Assembly (NCBI GenBank): GCA_002471575.1
Contig: DKQG01000039.1
Span: 1-21,270 of the forward strand
Length of the DNA stretch: 21,270 nt
Source: Alphaproteobacteria bacterium UBA7314
GTDB lineage: Bacteria; Pseudomonadota; Alphaproteobacteria; MPNO01; UBA830
Direction of reading: 5' to 3'
Below the pieces are notes generated by a model. It was not told the DNA's origin, did no database searches, and saw only the letters and a list, made by a program, of their open reading frames with translations. Below, one piece after another: positions 7,290-14,987 of the stretch. The number at the start of each line of letters is the position of its first letter. Within the stretch, counting starts at the first letter, position 1. Position numbers and translations under genes: made by a program.

Positions 7290-8207
7290 CCCCGCACCAT
7301 CCGGGCCGTGCACATCGGCGTCAAGATAGAAATCGGCGTCCCGCTCTCGATCTAATGTACTATCAAATTTTTGTTAGTTTTCAGGCAGTTTCTGCGGGAA
7401 TGGTACTGACCATACTCGATGTCCGCTTATAAAGCGGGTTTCAGATTCTTATCGCAGACAGGATTATCGACACTGGCCTGCCAGCGGCAGACGGCGAGTT
7501 CCCTTGCTTTACGCTTTCGAAATATGCCCCCGGTATCCTCGTCCAGCTAACACCTGCCTGTCTACGGAGTCGTCACTCGATGCTCAAGAGATCTTCCGTC
7601 CCGTTAAACATCATTGCTTTGGTGTAGGGAGAGTTAAGAGCGCACGATCTGTGATCTCGGGGAATGGACCCCCTTGGCATCGACAGATTTTGCCTACCAA
7701 CGATTTTTCATGCCCTTTCTGGTGGAATAGGGGGGGGTGGGCTCTGTTTTGCGAGTGCGATTTCCTCTGGATGGAAGACATATCGAAGCTCATCGGAATT
7801 GTGGACGACCAATTTGCAGTCATGTGTGCACACCACGACCACCGGCCAATAGAGAAAAGTAAATTGAATGGGCAGGAACAGACGGTTTATCCACGTAAAA
7901 CCGGTCTTCGCTGGTGATATTCATTTGCGTTCACGAAGCGAATGCCCATCTGACGCCGGCGTTGACGCGCAGGGAGGCCGGCAAGTACCTGCACCGCTTC
8001 GGATGGCTGGACGATTCCCTGATCGGTAAAATCCCTAAGCGATGAAACTGGCTGTAAGGTTGGTACGAAATGCCGGACAATGGCAAGCCTTCTGCAATAC
8101 ACTATACTCGCGCCGGGTCTTGGTTCGATAACTGGAAAGACGTGTATTATGCTGATCTATGGCTCAAAGAAGAGGCCGATTACAACGCCAGTTATCAGGA
8201 ACCACCA
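7290..8207. other. Region of about 900 bases with no supported gene
   Basis: Lies between the start of tadA and the start of the C26 amidotransferase. Short open frames occur on both strands (for example plus 7504-7917, minus 7887-8102), but none shows a recognisable domain, a good ribosome site or typical composition. Two plus-strand stretches look faintly coding-like: WMEDISKLIGIVDDQFAVM near 7770-7825 and LTRREAGKYLHRFGWLDDS near 7958-8015. The second loosely resembles helix-turn-helix or excisionase N-termini. Together with a homopolymeric G-run near 7731-7738 this reads as degraded DNA or a non-coding insert. I saw no tRNA or inverted-repeat ends. The tadA promoter should lie in the first part. 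Confidence 0.5.
8196..8200 (+). promoter_or_regulatory. Ribosome binding site fixing the start of the C26 amidotransferase
   Basis: CAGGA lies 7 bases before the ATG at 8208. This favours 8208 over the earlier in-frame ATG at 8070. Confidence 0.55.
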
Positions 8208-8927
8208 ATGAGCCATCCACCGATCGGAATAACGCTCGATTCGGAGGATCCAGGCAGCTATTCGAAGTTTCCCTGGTACGCCATTCGCGAAAATTACAGT
8301 TCCGCGGTGGCCTCGGGTGGCGGCCTGCCCATAATGCTTCCACATGAACTCGACCATGTGGATGAATATCTCGATCTGATATCCGGTCTCGTAGTGACCG
8401 GTGGCGCATTCGATGTAGATCCTGCTTTGTTCGGCGCTCAATCGAAACATCCGTCGGTTGTGGTAAAATCGCGTCGCACGGATTTCGAATGGGCGGTGAC
8501 GGAAGGCGCGTTATCGCGCAACATGCCGGTACTGGGAATCTGCGGTGGTGAACAACTTCTCAATGTCGTGCTTGGCGGAACATTGATTCAGCACATCCCG
8601 GACGAGATCGAAAATGCCCTTGCCCACGAGCAACCCAACCCGAGGGACAAGGCTGGCCACGAAGCCAAGGTCATGAAGGACACATTGCTTTACAGCATTT
8701 CAAATAATACCAGTTTATCGATTAATTCTGCGCACCATCAGGCGGTGAAAGACGTGGGCCCAAACGTGAAGATAAATGCGGTGGCGCCCGACGGAGTGAT
8801 AGAAGGCATCGAATCTTCCGAATACGCTTTTTGCCTGGGCGTTCAATGGCACCCGGAATTCTCGATAGACCCGACCGATACCGAAATCTTCAAGGCGTTC
8901 ACCGAAGCTGCCGCCGATCACAAATGA
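8208..8927 (+). CDS. Gamma-glutamyl-gamma-aminobutyrate hydrolase family (C26) protein
   Basis: Class-I glutamine-amidotransferase-like hydrolase of the PuuD type, which cleaves gamma-glutamyl amides. From the ATG at 8208 it is 239 residues, normal for the family, and begins MSHPPIGITL as family members do. The nucleophile is C112 in LGICGGEQ and the other triad members are H215 and E217 in VQWHPEF; an SAHHQA stretch at 174-179 is also typical. The start has a CAGGA ribosome site. The frame stays open upstream to an ATG at 8070, but those 46 residues match nothing I know. Its TGA overlaps the ATG of the next gene (ATGA), so translation is coupled to an rRNA pseudouridine synthase. No polyamine-catabolism partners (puuA, puuB, puuC) are nearby, so the gamma-glutamyl substrate is uncertain. 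Confidence 0.88.
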   Translation: MSHPPIGITLDSEDPGSYSKFPWYAIRENYSSAVASGGGLPIMLPHELDHVDEYLDLISGLVVTGGAFDVDPALFGAQSKHPSVVVKSRRTDFEWAVTEGALSRNMPVLGICGGEQLLNVVLGGTLIQHIPDEIENALAHEQPNPRDKAGHEAKVMKDTLLYSISNNTSLSINSAHHQAVKDVGPNVKINAVAPDGVIEGIESSEYAFCLGVQWHPEFSIDPTDTEIFKAFTEAAADHK

Positions 8928-9679
8928 CAGACCCTTCATCCGAACGGATTGCTAAACGTCTCTCCCGCGCCGGCGTCTGCTCACGGCGGGAAGCGGAAAG
9001 ATGGATCGCTGCTGGCCGTATCACCATTGACGGCGAGAAAATATCAGAAGCCGGAACCTTGGTGACAGCCGCATCGGACATTCGCGTCGACGGTAAGCCT
9101 GTCGCAGCACCCCAGGCGACCCGGCTGTGGCGGTACCACAAACCATCGGGGTTGTTGTGCACCAACCGAGATCCAGAAGGCCGGTACACAATCTTCGACC
9201 GCCTGCCGAAACACCTGCCCCGGGTCATGACGGTCGGGCGTCTCGATTTCGATTCCGAAGGGCTGCTTCTACTTACAAATGACGGCGGCCTGGCGCGACG
9301 CCTGGAACTGCCTCAGACTGGGTGGTTGCGGCGTTATCGGGTCCGCATGTTCGGCACGCCGGGCGAAAAGGAAATCGCTGCCCTCCAGAGAGGCATTGTG
9401 ATCGACGGCATGAAATACGGCGCAATAGAGACCATCGTCGACAGTTCCAAGGGGTCGAATGCGTGGCTCACCGTCTCATTGAGGGAAGGCAAGAACCGGG
9501 AAATCCGCAAAGTATTCGAGCACCTTGGATATCCGGTCAGCCGTCTCATCAGGACGGCATACGGCCCGTTTCAGTTAGGAAAAATGGACCGTGGCAGTGT
9601 AGAAGAAGTGCCACGCCGGGTTCTCAAGGACCAGGTCGGCATAGAGATATCGGATGAGAATCGTCGCTGGCAGGCATAG
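8924..9679 (+). CDS. rluB: rRNA pseudouridine synthase, RluB/RsuA family
   Basis: Isomerises a uridine in rRNA to pseudouridine. It has an N-terminal S4 RNA-binding domain (about residues 5-55, RIAKRLSRAGVCSRREAERW) followed by the RsuA-type catalytic domain. The catalytic Asp is D108 in VGRLDFDSEGLLLLTND, and KPSG (73-76) and the late REGKNREIRKVFEHLGY are family signatures. At 251 residues it is on the short side for RluB and lacks the long basic C-terminal tail found in many alphaproteobacterial members. The ATG at 8924 overlaps the upstream stop by 4 bases; an earlier in-frame ATG at 8831 lies inside the amidotransferase and is not used. RsmD follows with a 26-base overlap. RluB (23S U2605) is the best guess, but RluE, RluF or RsuA specificity cannot be excluded by eye. 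Confidence 0.9.
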   Translation: MTDPSSERIAKRLSRAGVCSRREAERWIAAGRITIDGEKISEAGTLVTAASDIRVDGKPVAAPQATRLWRYHKPSGLLCTNRDPEGRYTIFDRLPKHLPRVMTVGRLDFDSEGLLLLTNDGGLARRLELPQTGWLRRYRVRMFGTPGEKEIAALQRGIVIDGMKYGAIETIVDSSKGSNAWLTVSLREGKNREIRKVFEHLGYPVSRLIRTAYGPFQLGKMDRGSVEEVPRRVLKDQVGIEISDENRRWQA

Positions 9680-10235
9680 AGGCCGCAAGATCATCGCCCC
9701 AGACGGGATGGATATACGGCCTACATCGGACCGCGTGCGGGAATCCCTGTTCAGTGTTCTGGAACATCGTGATTGGGGGAAAGGCGGTGTCTCCGTCCTC
9801 TCCGGCGCACGAGTTCTCGATGCATTCTGCGGCACCGGTGCCTATGGGCTGGAAGCACTTAGCCGGGGAGCCGGGCGGGCGACATTTATGGACAACAGCA
9901 ATACGGCGATCGATCTTTGCCGCCGCAACATCGCAGCGCTTGAAGAACACGAAAGATCGAACGTTCTCAGAACCAACTGCCTCCAACCGGTTCGTTCACC
10001 ACAGCCCCACGATCTCATATTTCTCGACCCACCCTACAAAGCAACCATTGCCGCCGCAGCCATGCAAAGCCTCTACGTCAACGGATGGATGGCAGAAGGC
10101 GCGATCTGTGTCGTGGAATCCAGCTCCGACGAACAAATCAATCCAGCGGCCGATATATCACTCTTGGAAGACCGCAAATACGGCACGACACGTGTCAGGA
10201 TTTTTCGATACGCCGTAAGGAATGACCAAGCCTAA
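9654..10235 (+). CDS. rsmD: 16S rRNA (guanine966-N2)-methyltransferase
   Basis: SAM-dependent methyltransferase that modifies G966 of 16S rRNA in the small subunit. The N-terminus MRIVAGRHRGRKI and the RPTSDRVRESLFSVL stretch (22-36) are diagnostic for RsmD. SAM motif I is VLDAFCGTGAYGLEALSRGA (54-73) and the catalytic DPPY is at 125-128. It is 193 residues, the standard length. Its start lies 26 bases inside the end of the pseudouridine synthase gene, with only a weak AGAGA ribosome-site candidate, which suggests coupled translation. It is the last gene of the plus-strand run and converges with mutL across 185 bases. That spacer holds a small AGACT/AGTCT hairpin at 10257-10269 without a U-run. 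Confidence 0.95.
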   Translation: MRIVAGRHRGRKIIAPDGMDIRPTSDRVRESLFSVLEHRDWGKGGVSVLSGARVLDAFCGTGAYGLEALSRGAGRATFMDNSNTAIDLCRRNIAALEEHERSNVLRTNCLQPVRSPQPHDLIFLDPPYKATIAAAAMQSLYVNGWMAEGAICVVESSSDEQINPAADISLLEDRKYGTTRVRIFRYAVRNDQA

Positions 10236-10420
10236 ATTTCCTAAGCGGAGCATTTAAGACTTGGAGTCTCAGGCTGACCCTCCCGCATACAAACGCCAGC
10301 TTTTTATCTCAAACATCAGCCGCACCACGATTAAGAGCCTTTGCTAGTAATTCCGGCCATATCGCGCTGTGTGCCACCGATAGGTTTTATGCTGGACAGC
10401 GACGAGTATGGAAAAGCTGT

Positions 10421-12229
10421 TCAGCGGCGCCCGAATAGACGTTCTATATCAGCAAGATTGAGCTCTACATATGTCGGTCGGCCATGGTTGCACTGGCCAG
10501 AGTGGGGTGTGTTTTCCATTTCGCGCAAAAGGGCATTCATTTCGTCAGATGTCAGGCGTCTGCCGGCTCTGACACTGCCATGGCACGCCATGGTGGAGCA
10601 GATATCTTCAAGACGTTCCTTTAGCGCCAATCCGGCGCCGTATTCTTCCAAATCATCTGCGAGATCCTTCAGTAATCCGGCGACATCCGATTGGCCGAGC
10701 AACGCGGGCGCTTCGCGAACGACAATGGCGCCGGGTCCGAATTTCTCGATCGCCAATCCGAGTTCCGCAAATTCGTCGGCTTTTTCGCACAGCTTATCGA
10801 CGGAGGTTTCCTCAAGTTCAACGACCTCGGGTATCAGCAACCCCTGTCGTTTTACGCCGCCATTGGCGAGCGCTTTTTTCATACGCTCATACACCAGCCG
10901 TTCATGTGCAGCATGCTGGTCGACGATCACGATGCCGGTGTCCGTCTGCGCAACGATATAGGTTTCGTGTACCTGTGCGCGCGCAGCACCGAGTGGATAA
11001 GATTTGTCGGCGATGTCCGGCCCACCGGATTCCTCCAGCACCGTGTCGCGCGCTGACGGGCGGTCGAAATCGTCGAAAACTTCGCTGGCGGGCGTTGCCT
11101 GATAGGGGCTGACGACCCTCGGAAGATCCCGGGTGAGCACCGGCTGCCGGAAATTGCCTCCCCCGCCTCCTGTGTGTCCAGGTTGAAAGGCGCCAAGCGC
11201 TGCCTCCGAGACAGTCGTCGATGCGCGATGACCGGCTGTTTCCAGCGCACGCCGCAAACCGCCGACGATCAGACCGCGGACCAAACCGGCATCCCGGAAC
11301 CTGACTTCGGCTTTCGCAGGATGCACATTTACGTCGACAGCCGAGCTGGGCACCCTCAGAAATAGCGCCACCATCGGGTGTCTGTTCCGGGCCAGAAAGT
11401 CTTGATAGGCACCTCGTACAGCACCGATCAGCAATCTGTCCTGCACGGGCCGGCCATTTACGAACAAATACTGTGCCCGGGCATTACCGCGGCTCAGCGT
11501 CGGGATCCCTGCATAGCCGGTCAGAGTGAGATCATCCCGTTCGGAGGAGACCACAACTACGTTATCGGCGAATTCACGCCCCATAACCATGGCCAACCGA
11601 TCCAACCGCGCGGTCACCATGTTTCCCTTTGCGGGTTCGAACCGAAAACGTGTCTTGTCTTCATCCGACAGTGAAAAGGCGACCTCCGGATGTGCCATCG
11701 CCAAACGCTTGATCACGTTGGCGGCATGATCGACTTCCGTGCGCGGGGTTTTCAGAAATTTGAGACGTGCCGGCGTCGCGTAGAACAAGTCCCTGATCTC
11801 GACACGGGTCCCCTTGCCAAGAGCGGCAGGGCGTACATCGCCTTTTCGCCCTCCATCGATATCGATACACGATGCCTCATTGGCATTTTCAGTCCGTGAT
11901 GTGATCGTCAGACGGGCAACCGCGCCAATGGAGGGCAAGGCCTCCCCCCTGAAGCCCAGTGTCCTGATATCCACGAGATCGTCATCCGGCAGCTTAGACG
12001 TTGCGTGTCTCTCGACAGCAAGAAAAAGCTCATCCGGAGACATGCCACATCCGTCGTCTGAGACCGCGATTAATTGGCGGCCGCCATCTTCCAGGACAAC
12101 ATCTATGCGCCGCGCCCTGGCATCTATCGCGTTTTCCACTAGTTCCTTAACCGCGGCGGCAGGCCGTTCGATCACTTCGCCGGCTGCGATACGATTGACC
12201 AGGGTTTCCGGGAGGCGGCGAACGATCAT
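10421..12229 (-). CDS. mutL: DNA mismatch repair protein MutL (endonuclease type)
   Basis: GHKL-family ATPase that links MutS mismatch recognition to strand excision. From the ATG at 12229 it is 602 residues. Catalytic E29 and N33 (VKELVENAIDA) then carry the same numbers as in E. coli MutL. DGCG (59-62) and GFRGEAL (92-98) complete the ATPase site. The C-terminal domain holds DQHAAHERLVYE, the metal-binding endonuclease motif, plus ACHGSVRAGR and CNHGRP, so this is a nicking MutL as expected in species without MutH. The middle linker is poorly conserved, as usual. A GTG at 12238 would lengthen it but lies inside the AGGTGG ribosome site (12235-12240), which sits 5 bases before the ATG. The gene begins 1 base after the pgi stop, so both are in one operon. 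Confidence 0.96.
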   Translation of the reverse strand: MIVRRLPETLVNRIAAGEVIERPAAAVKELVENAIDARARRIDVVLEDGGRQLIAVSDDGCGMSPDELFLAVERHATSKLPDDDLVDIRTLGFRGEALPSIGAVARLTITSRTENANEASCIDIDGGRKGDVRPAALGKGTRVEIRDLFYATPARLKFLKTPRTEVDHAANVIKRLAMAHPEVAFSLSDEDKTRFRFEPAKGNMVTARLDRLAMVMGREFADNVVVVSSERDDLTLTGYAGIPTLSRGNARAQYLFVNGRPVQDRLLIGAVRGAYQDFLARNRHPMVALFLRVPSSAVDVNVHPAKAEVRFRDAGLVRGLIVGGLRRALETAGHRASTTVSEAALGAFQPGHTGGGGGNFRQPVLTRDLPRVVSPYQATPASEVFDDFDRPSARDTVLEESGGPDIADKSYPLGAARAQVHETYIVAQTDTGIVIVDQHAAHERLVYERMKKALANGGVKRQGLLIPEVVELEETSVDKLCEKADEFAELGLAIEKFGPGAIVVREAPALLGQSDVAGLLKDLADDLEEYGAGLALKERLEDICSTMACHGSVRAGRRLTSDEMNALLREMENTPHSGQCNHGRPTYVELNLADIERLFGRR

Positions 12230-12230
12230 A

Positions 12231-13529
12231 TCAGCCACCTGTTTCCAAGTATATGCGCGCCAGGGTTTTTCCCTCTTCTACAGCCGGTTGGTCGTACGGA
12301 TCTACCCCGATCAGATGGGCAGCGATCACCGTCTCCAGCATGAAATGCATCATCAAGGCTCCCATTGCCGCCTCGTCAACCGCTGGCACACGAAGAATCC
12401 GGGTCGGACGGCCGTTATTTGCCAGCGTCTCCGCCGTAGCTCGGCCCGCGACGGAGAGAAGATCGCCTATCGTCCGCCCCCTGAGATAGGCCAAGCCCTC
12501 AATATCGGCCATCGTGTCCGACAGGTTTGGTCCTCGTCCCGCAGTATCGGTCAGGATCAGGGTGTACATCTTATCGGCAGGTCCATCGAGATAAAGCTGT
12601 ATCTGGCTGTGCTGATCGACGGTGCCGATGGCCCGGATTGGTGTCGTTCCCTCTCCCGATTTTCCGAGGCTTTCGGCCCACAACTGGCAGTACCACAGAC
12701 CGAATTCCGCCAGCCGGTCGCAATACGGCATCAAAACCGTCGTCTTTACACCCTTCGTTCGTTCGAGCCCGACAGAAACCGCCGCCCCTAGGGCGGGGGT
12801 GAAGTCAGCCGTCGCCCCGTCCAGCACAGATTGGAAAACGCGGGCAGCCCCCGCCCTTATGGCAGTTATATCCAGTCCCGCGATCGCCGCAGGCAGTAAT
12901 CCCGTCACCGACAACGCCGAATATCTACCGCCAACATGCGGATCGTGGTCCAAAACCCTGCAGCCGATGTTTTCCGCCATGGAGACGAGCGGGCTGGGCT
13001 TGGGCTCCGTGATCACTGCAACATGGTCAGAAACACGATCTTCCGTCACGTGTGTCCGGAGAGTGTTCGACAGCACAACGAACTGCGCCATCGTCTCGGC
13101 GGTCGATCCCGATTTCGAAATCGCGATAACCCCGGTCCGGGACCAATCAGTCGCCGCAATCAGAAGGTCGAAGCTGTGTGGATCGACATTGTCGACAAAA
13201 CGGAGCCGTGGTCCGCCGCAGCTTTTCGGATATTCAAGCGGGGCAAGTGCGCTCAGGGTTCTCCCGCCGAGCGATGAACCGCCGGTTCCTAAAACGATCA
13301 CATCATCGAAATTTTCCCGGAAATGCGCAGCCGTCTCGAAGATCTCGGGCAGATCATCCTGCTTTGCCGGCAACGACAAAAACGGCAGCTTCCCATCCCC
13401 CACTTGCGAAGGAAGAGTTTCCAAAAACTCGCCAGTTTTCTGCAGATATTGCTCGAAAGTGGCCTCTTCCAGACCACTATCCCCGATCTCCGACGCAAAA
13501 CAATCCGTTATATCCAGTGCGAAAGACAT
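12231..13529 (-). CDS. pgi: Glucose-6-phosphate isomerase
   Basis: Interconverts glucose 6-phosphate and fructose 6-phosphate in the cytoplasm (glycolysis, gluconeogenesis, or feeding the Entner-Doudoroff and pentose phosphate routes). The SIS sugar-phosphate-binding segments are visible: IVLGTGGSSLGGRTL (78-92) and AISKSGSTAETMAQF, with QLWAESLGKSGEG and GTVDQHSQIQLYLDGP further on. At 432 residues it is the shorter isomerase form seen in many alphaproteobacteria rather than the 550-residue enterobacterial form. The ATG at 13529 follows a GGGG ribosome-site candidate. The 129-base gap to the M16 gene upstream suggests its own promoter. The end is adjacent to mutL with a 1-base gap. Bifunctional glucose/mannose isomerase is a less likely alternative. 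Confidence 0.93.
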   Translation of the reverse strand: MSFALDITDCFASEIGDSGLEEATFEQYLQKTGEFLETLPSQVGDGKLPFLSLPAKQDDLPEIFETAAHFRENFDDVIVLGTGGSSLGGRTLSALAPLEYPKSCGGPRLRFVDNVDPHSFDLLIAATDWSRTGVIAISKSGSTAETMAQFVVLSNTLRTHVTEDRVSDHVAVITEPKPSPLVSMAENIGCRVLDHDPHVGGRYSALSVTGLLPAAIAGLDITAIRAGAARVFQSVLDGATADFTPALGAAVSVGLERTKGVKTTVLMPYCDRLAEFGLWYCQLWAESLGKSGEGTTPIRAIGTVDQHSQIQLYLDGPADKMYTLILTDTAGRGPNLSDTMADIEGLAYLRGRTIGDLLSVAGRATAETLANNGRPTRILRVPAVDEAAMGALMMHFMLETVIAAHLIGVDPYDQPAVEEGKTLARIYLETGG

Positions 13530-13611
13530 TCAACCCCATACCAGCTAAGCAAGCACCATAGGTCATGGCGGCGAGTCGGGAAAAGACCGCGTAACTCCCC
13601 TATTTTGCGGC

Positions 13612-13620
13612 TGTGGATAA
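13612..13620 (-). promoter_or_regulatory. Perfect DnaA-box-like 9-mer upstream of pgi
   Basis: The minus strand reads TTATCCACA, the consensus DnaA box, about 85 bases before the pgi start. A one-mismatch relative (TTATCCGCA) lies on the plus strand at 13710-13718 inside the M16 gene. A single box is not an origin; DnaA-controlled transcription of pgi-mutL or DnaA titration is possible, as is chance. Confidence 0.3.
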
Positions 13621-13658
13621 GTCCCTGCGACGCATATACCTGCAATACAGGGATCGGT

Positions 13659-14987
13659 TCATCGCGTCGATGAGATACCCTCCGGTTCACCAACAATGAC
13701 AATGGTCAGTTTATCCGCATCATACAGCCGGCGGGCGACCCTGTTTGCATCGTCCAAAGTCACTGCATTTATGAGCGAGGGGCGCGTCTTGATGTAGTCG
13801 ATGCCCAATTTCGATATTTGCATGCCGACCAGGAGCCTGGCGATACCGCGGCTGGAAGCAAGACGGAGAGGAAATGATCCGTTGGAATAGGTCTTCGCGT
13901 CCCTTAATTCGTCGTCTGTGATTCCCTCTTTGCCCAACCGGTCCCACTCGGCCTGGATGACATCGAGGGATTCCCCTACACGGCTGTTCTGGGTAGCGAC
14001 CCCACCGACGATCAGCGCAGATTTCTCCATCGGGCTCAGATAGGCGTACACGGAATAGGCCAGACCGCGCTTCTCGCGGACTTCCTCATATAATCGCGAA
14101 CTGAGACCGCCACCGCCAAATATCCGCGTGACCAGTAGCGCTGCGTACCAGTCGGGATCCTCACGTTTGATCCCCGCCTGCCCAACGATCAAAACACTTT
14201 GCGGGATCGGTTTTTGTATGACGACGGTCTTTCCGGCGCCGGAAGGTCTGACTTCGGGAATGTTGAATTTAGGACCGGTTTGCGGAAGATCGCCAAAAAC
14301 CCGGTCCAGCCGCTGCTTGAGCTCAGCTTCGGAGATATCCCCAACTACGCCGATCACAAGGCGATGCCGCGTAAACCGCTTTTCGACGAAGGACTGCAGG
14401 TCCACCTTTGAAACCGCCGCAAGGGTTTGTTCCGTTCCGCTGGCTGGCCGGGAATACGGATGTCCAGAGAATACGGTTTCGGACCAGGTTTTACCGCTTA
14501 TTCGCTGGGGGTTTTCGGCGTTTTGCCGCAGAGAAGCAATGAGCTGTCCGCGTATCCGCTCAACCGGTTTTTCGTCGAAACGCGGCTCGGTCAGCGCCAA
14601 CCTCAGAAGGTCGAAGGCCTTATCTCTCTCGACTGAAAGTGTTCTCAGTCGCCCCGAATAATGATCACGACCGGCCGAGAATGACATTTGCGCCGCAATT
14701 TCTTCCAGCCGGCGCTGAAAGTCCACGGAATCGATATCGCCTGCGCCTTCATCCAGCAATGCTGAGCTCATTTCGGCCAGCCCTTCCTTGCCATCGGGAT
14801 CGGTTGCCGAGCCCGCCCCCCTAAAGACGAAGTTTATGGTGATCAGTGGTACAGACTGGTCGGGCACAAACCAAGCAACAATACCTTTATCGGAAACGAC
14901 TTTACGTATTTCGGTCGCATGGACGGTAGAAGTAAATGTGAGCACTGAAAGTAAGATGGCGATTCCCGCGCCGATACGCCCGATCAT
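13659..14987 (-). CDS. M16-family (pitrilysin-like) protein without the zinc motif
   Basis: 442 residues with an N-terminal signal peptide (cleavage near VHA, residue 24), so periplasmic. It has the two-domain M16 fold, but where the active partner has HFLEH this protein has EMSSA (72-76), so zinc binding and catalysis are lost. The glycine-rich FGGGGLSSRLYEEVREKRGLAYS segment (290-312), which helps bind substrate in the non-catalytic partner of M16B enzymes, is intact. It starts on an ATG that overlaps the stop of the catalytic gene (ATGA), so the two are translated together and likely form a heterodimer, like mitochondrial processing peptidase or paired bacterial M16 proteins. A TCATCG/CGATGA hairpin overlaps its stop codon at 13659-13673. 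Confidence 0.92.
   Translation of the reverse strand: MIGRIGAGIAILLSVLTFTSTVHATEIRKVVSDKGIVAWFVPDQSVPLITINFVFRGAGSATDPDGKEGLAEMSSALLDEGAGDIDSVDFQRRLEEIAAQMSFSAGRDHYSGRLRTLSVERDKAFDLLRLALTEPRFDEKPVERIRGQLIASLRQNAENPQRISGKTWSETVFSGHPYSRPASGTEQTLAAVSKVDLQSFVEKRFTRHRLVIGVVGDISEAELKQRLDRVFGDLPQTGPKFNIPEVRPSGAGKTVVIQKPIPQSVLIVGQAGIKREDPDWYAALLVTRIFGGGGLSSRLYEEVREKRGLAYSVYAYLSPMEKSALIVGGVATQNSRVGESLDVIQAEWDRLGKEGITDDELRDAKTYSNGSFPLRLASSRGIARLLVGMQISKLGIDYIKTRPSLINAVTLDDANRVARRLYDADKLTIVIVGEPEGISSTR

Noticed and set aside
7504..7917. Plus-strand open frame of 137 codons in the tadA-C26 gap
   Set aside because: No domain, no ribosome site, odd composition. Kept only as part of the unexplained region.
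10257..10269. AGACT/AGTCT hairpin between rsmD and mutL as an intrinsic terminator
   Set aside because: The stem is only 5 bp and no U-run follows on either strand.
11814..12791. Long plus-strand frame of 325 codons across mutL and pgi
   Set aside because: Covers the boundary of two well-supported genes on the other strand; low-complexity Ser/Arg-rich translation typical of an antisense shadow.
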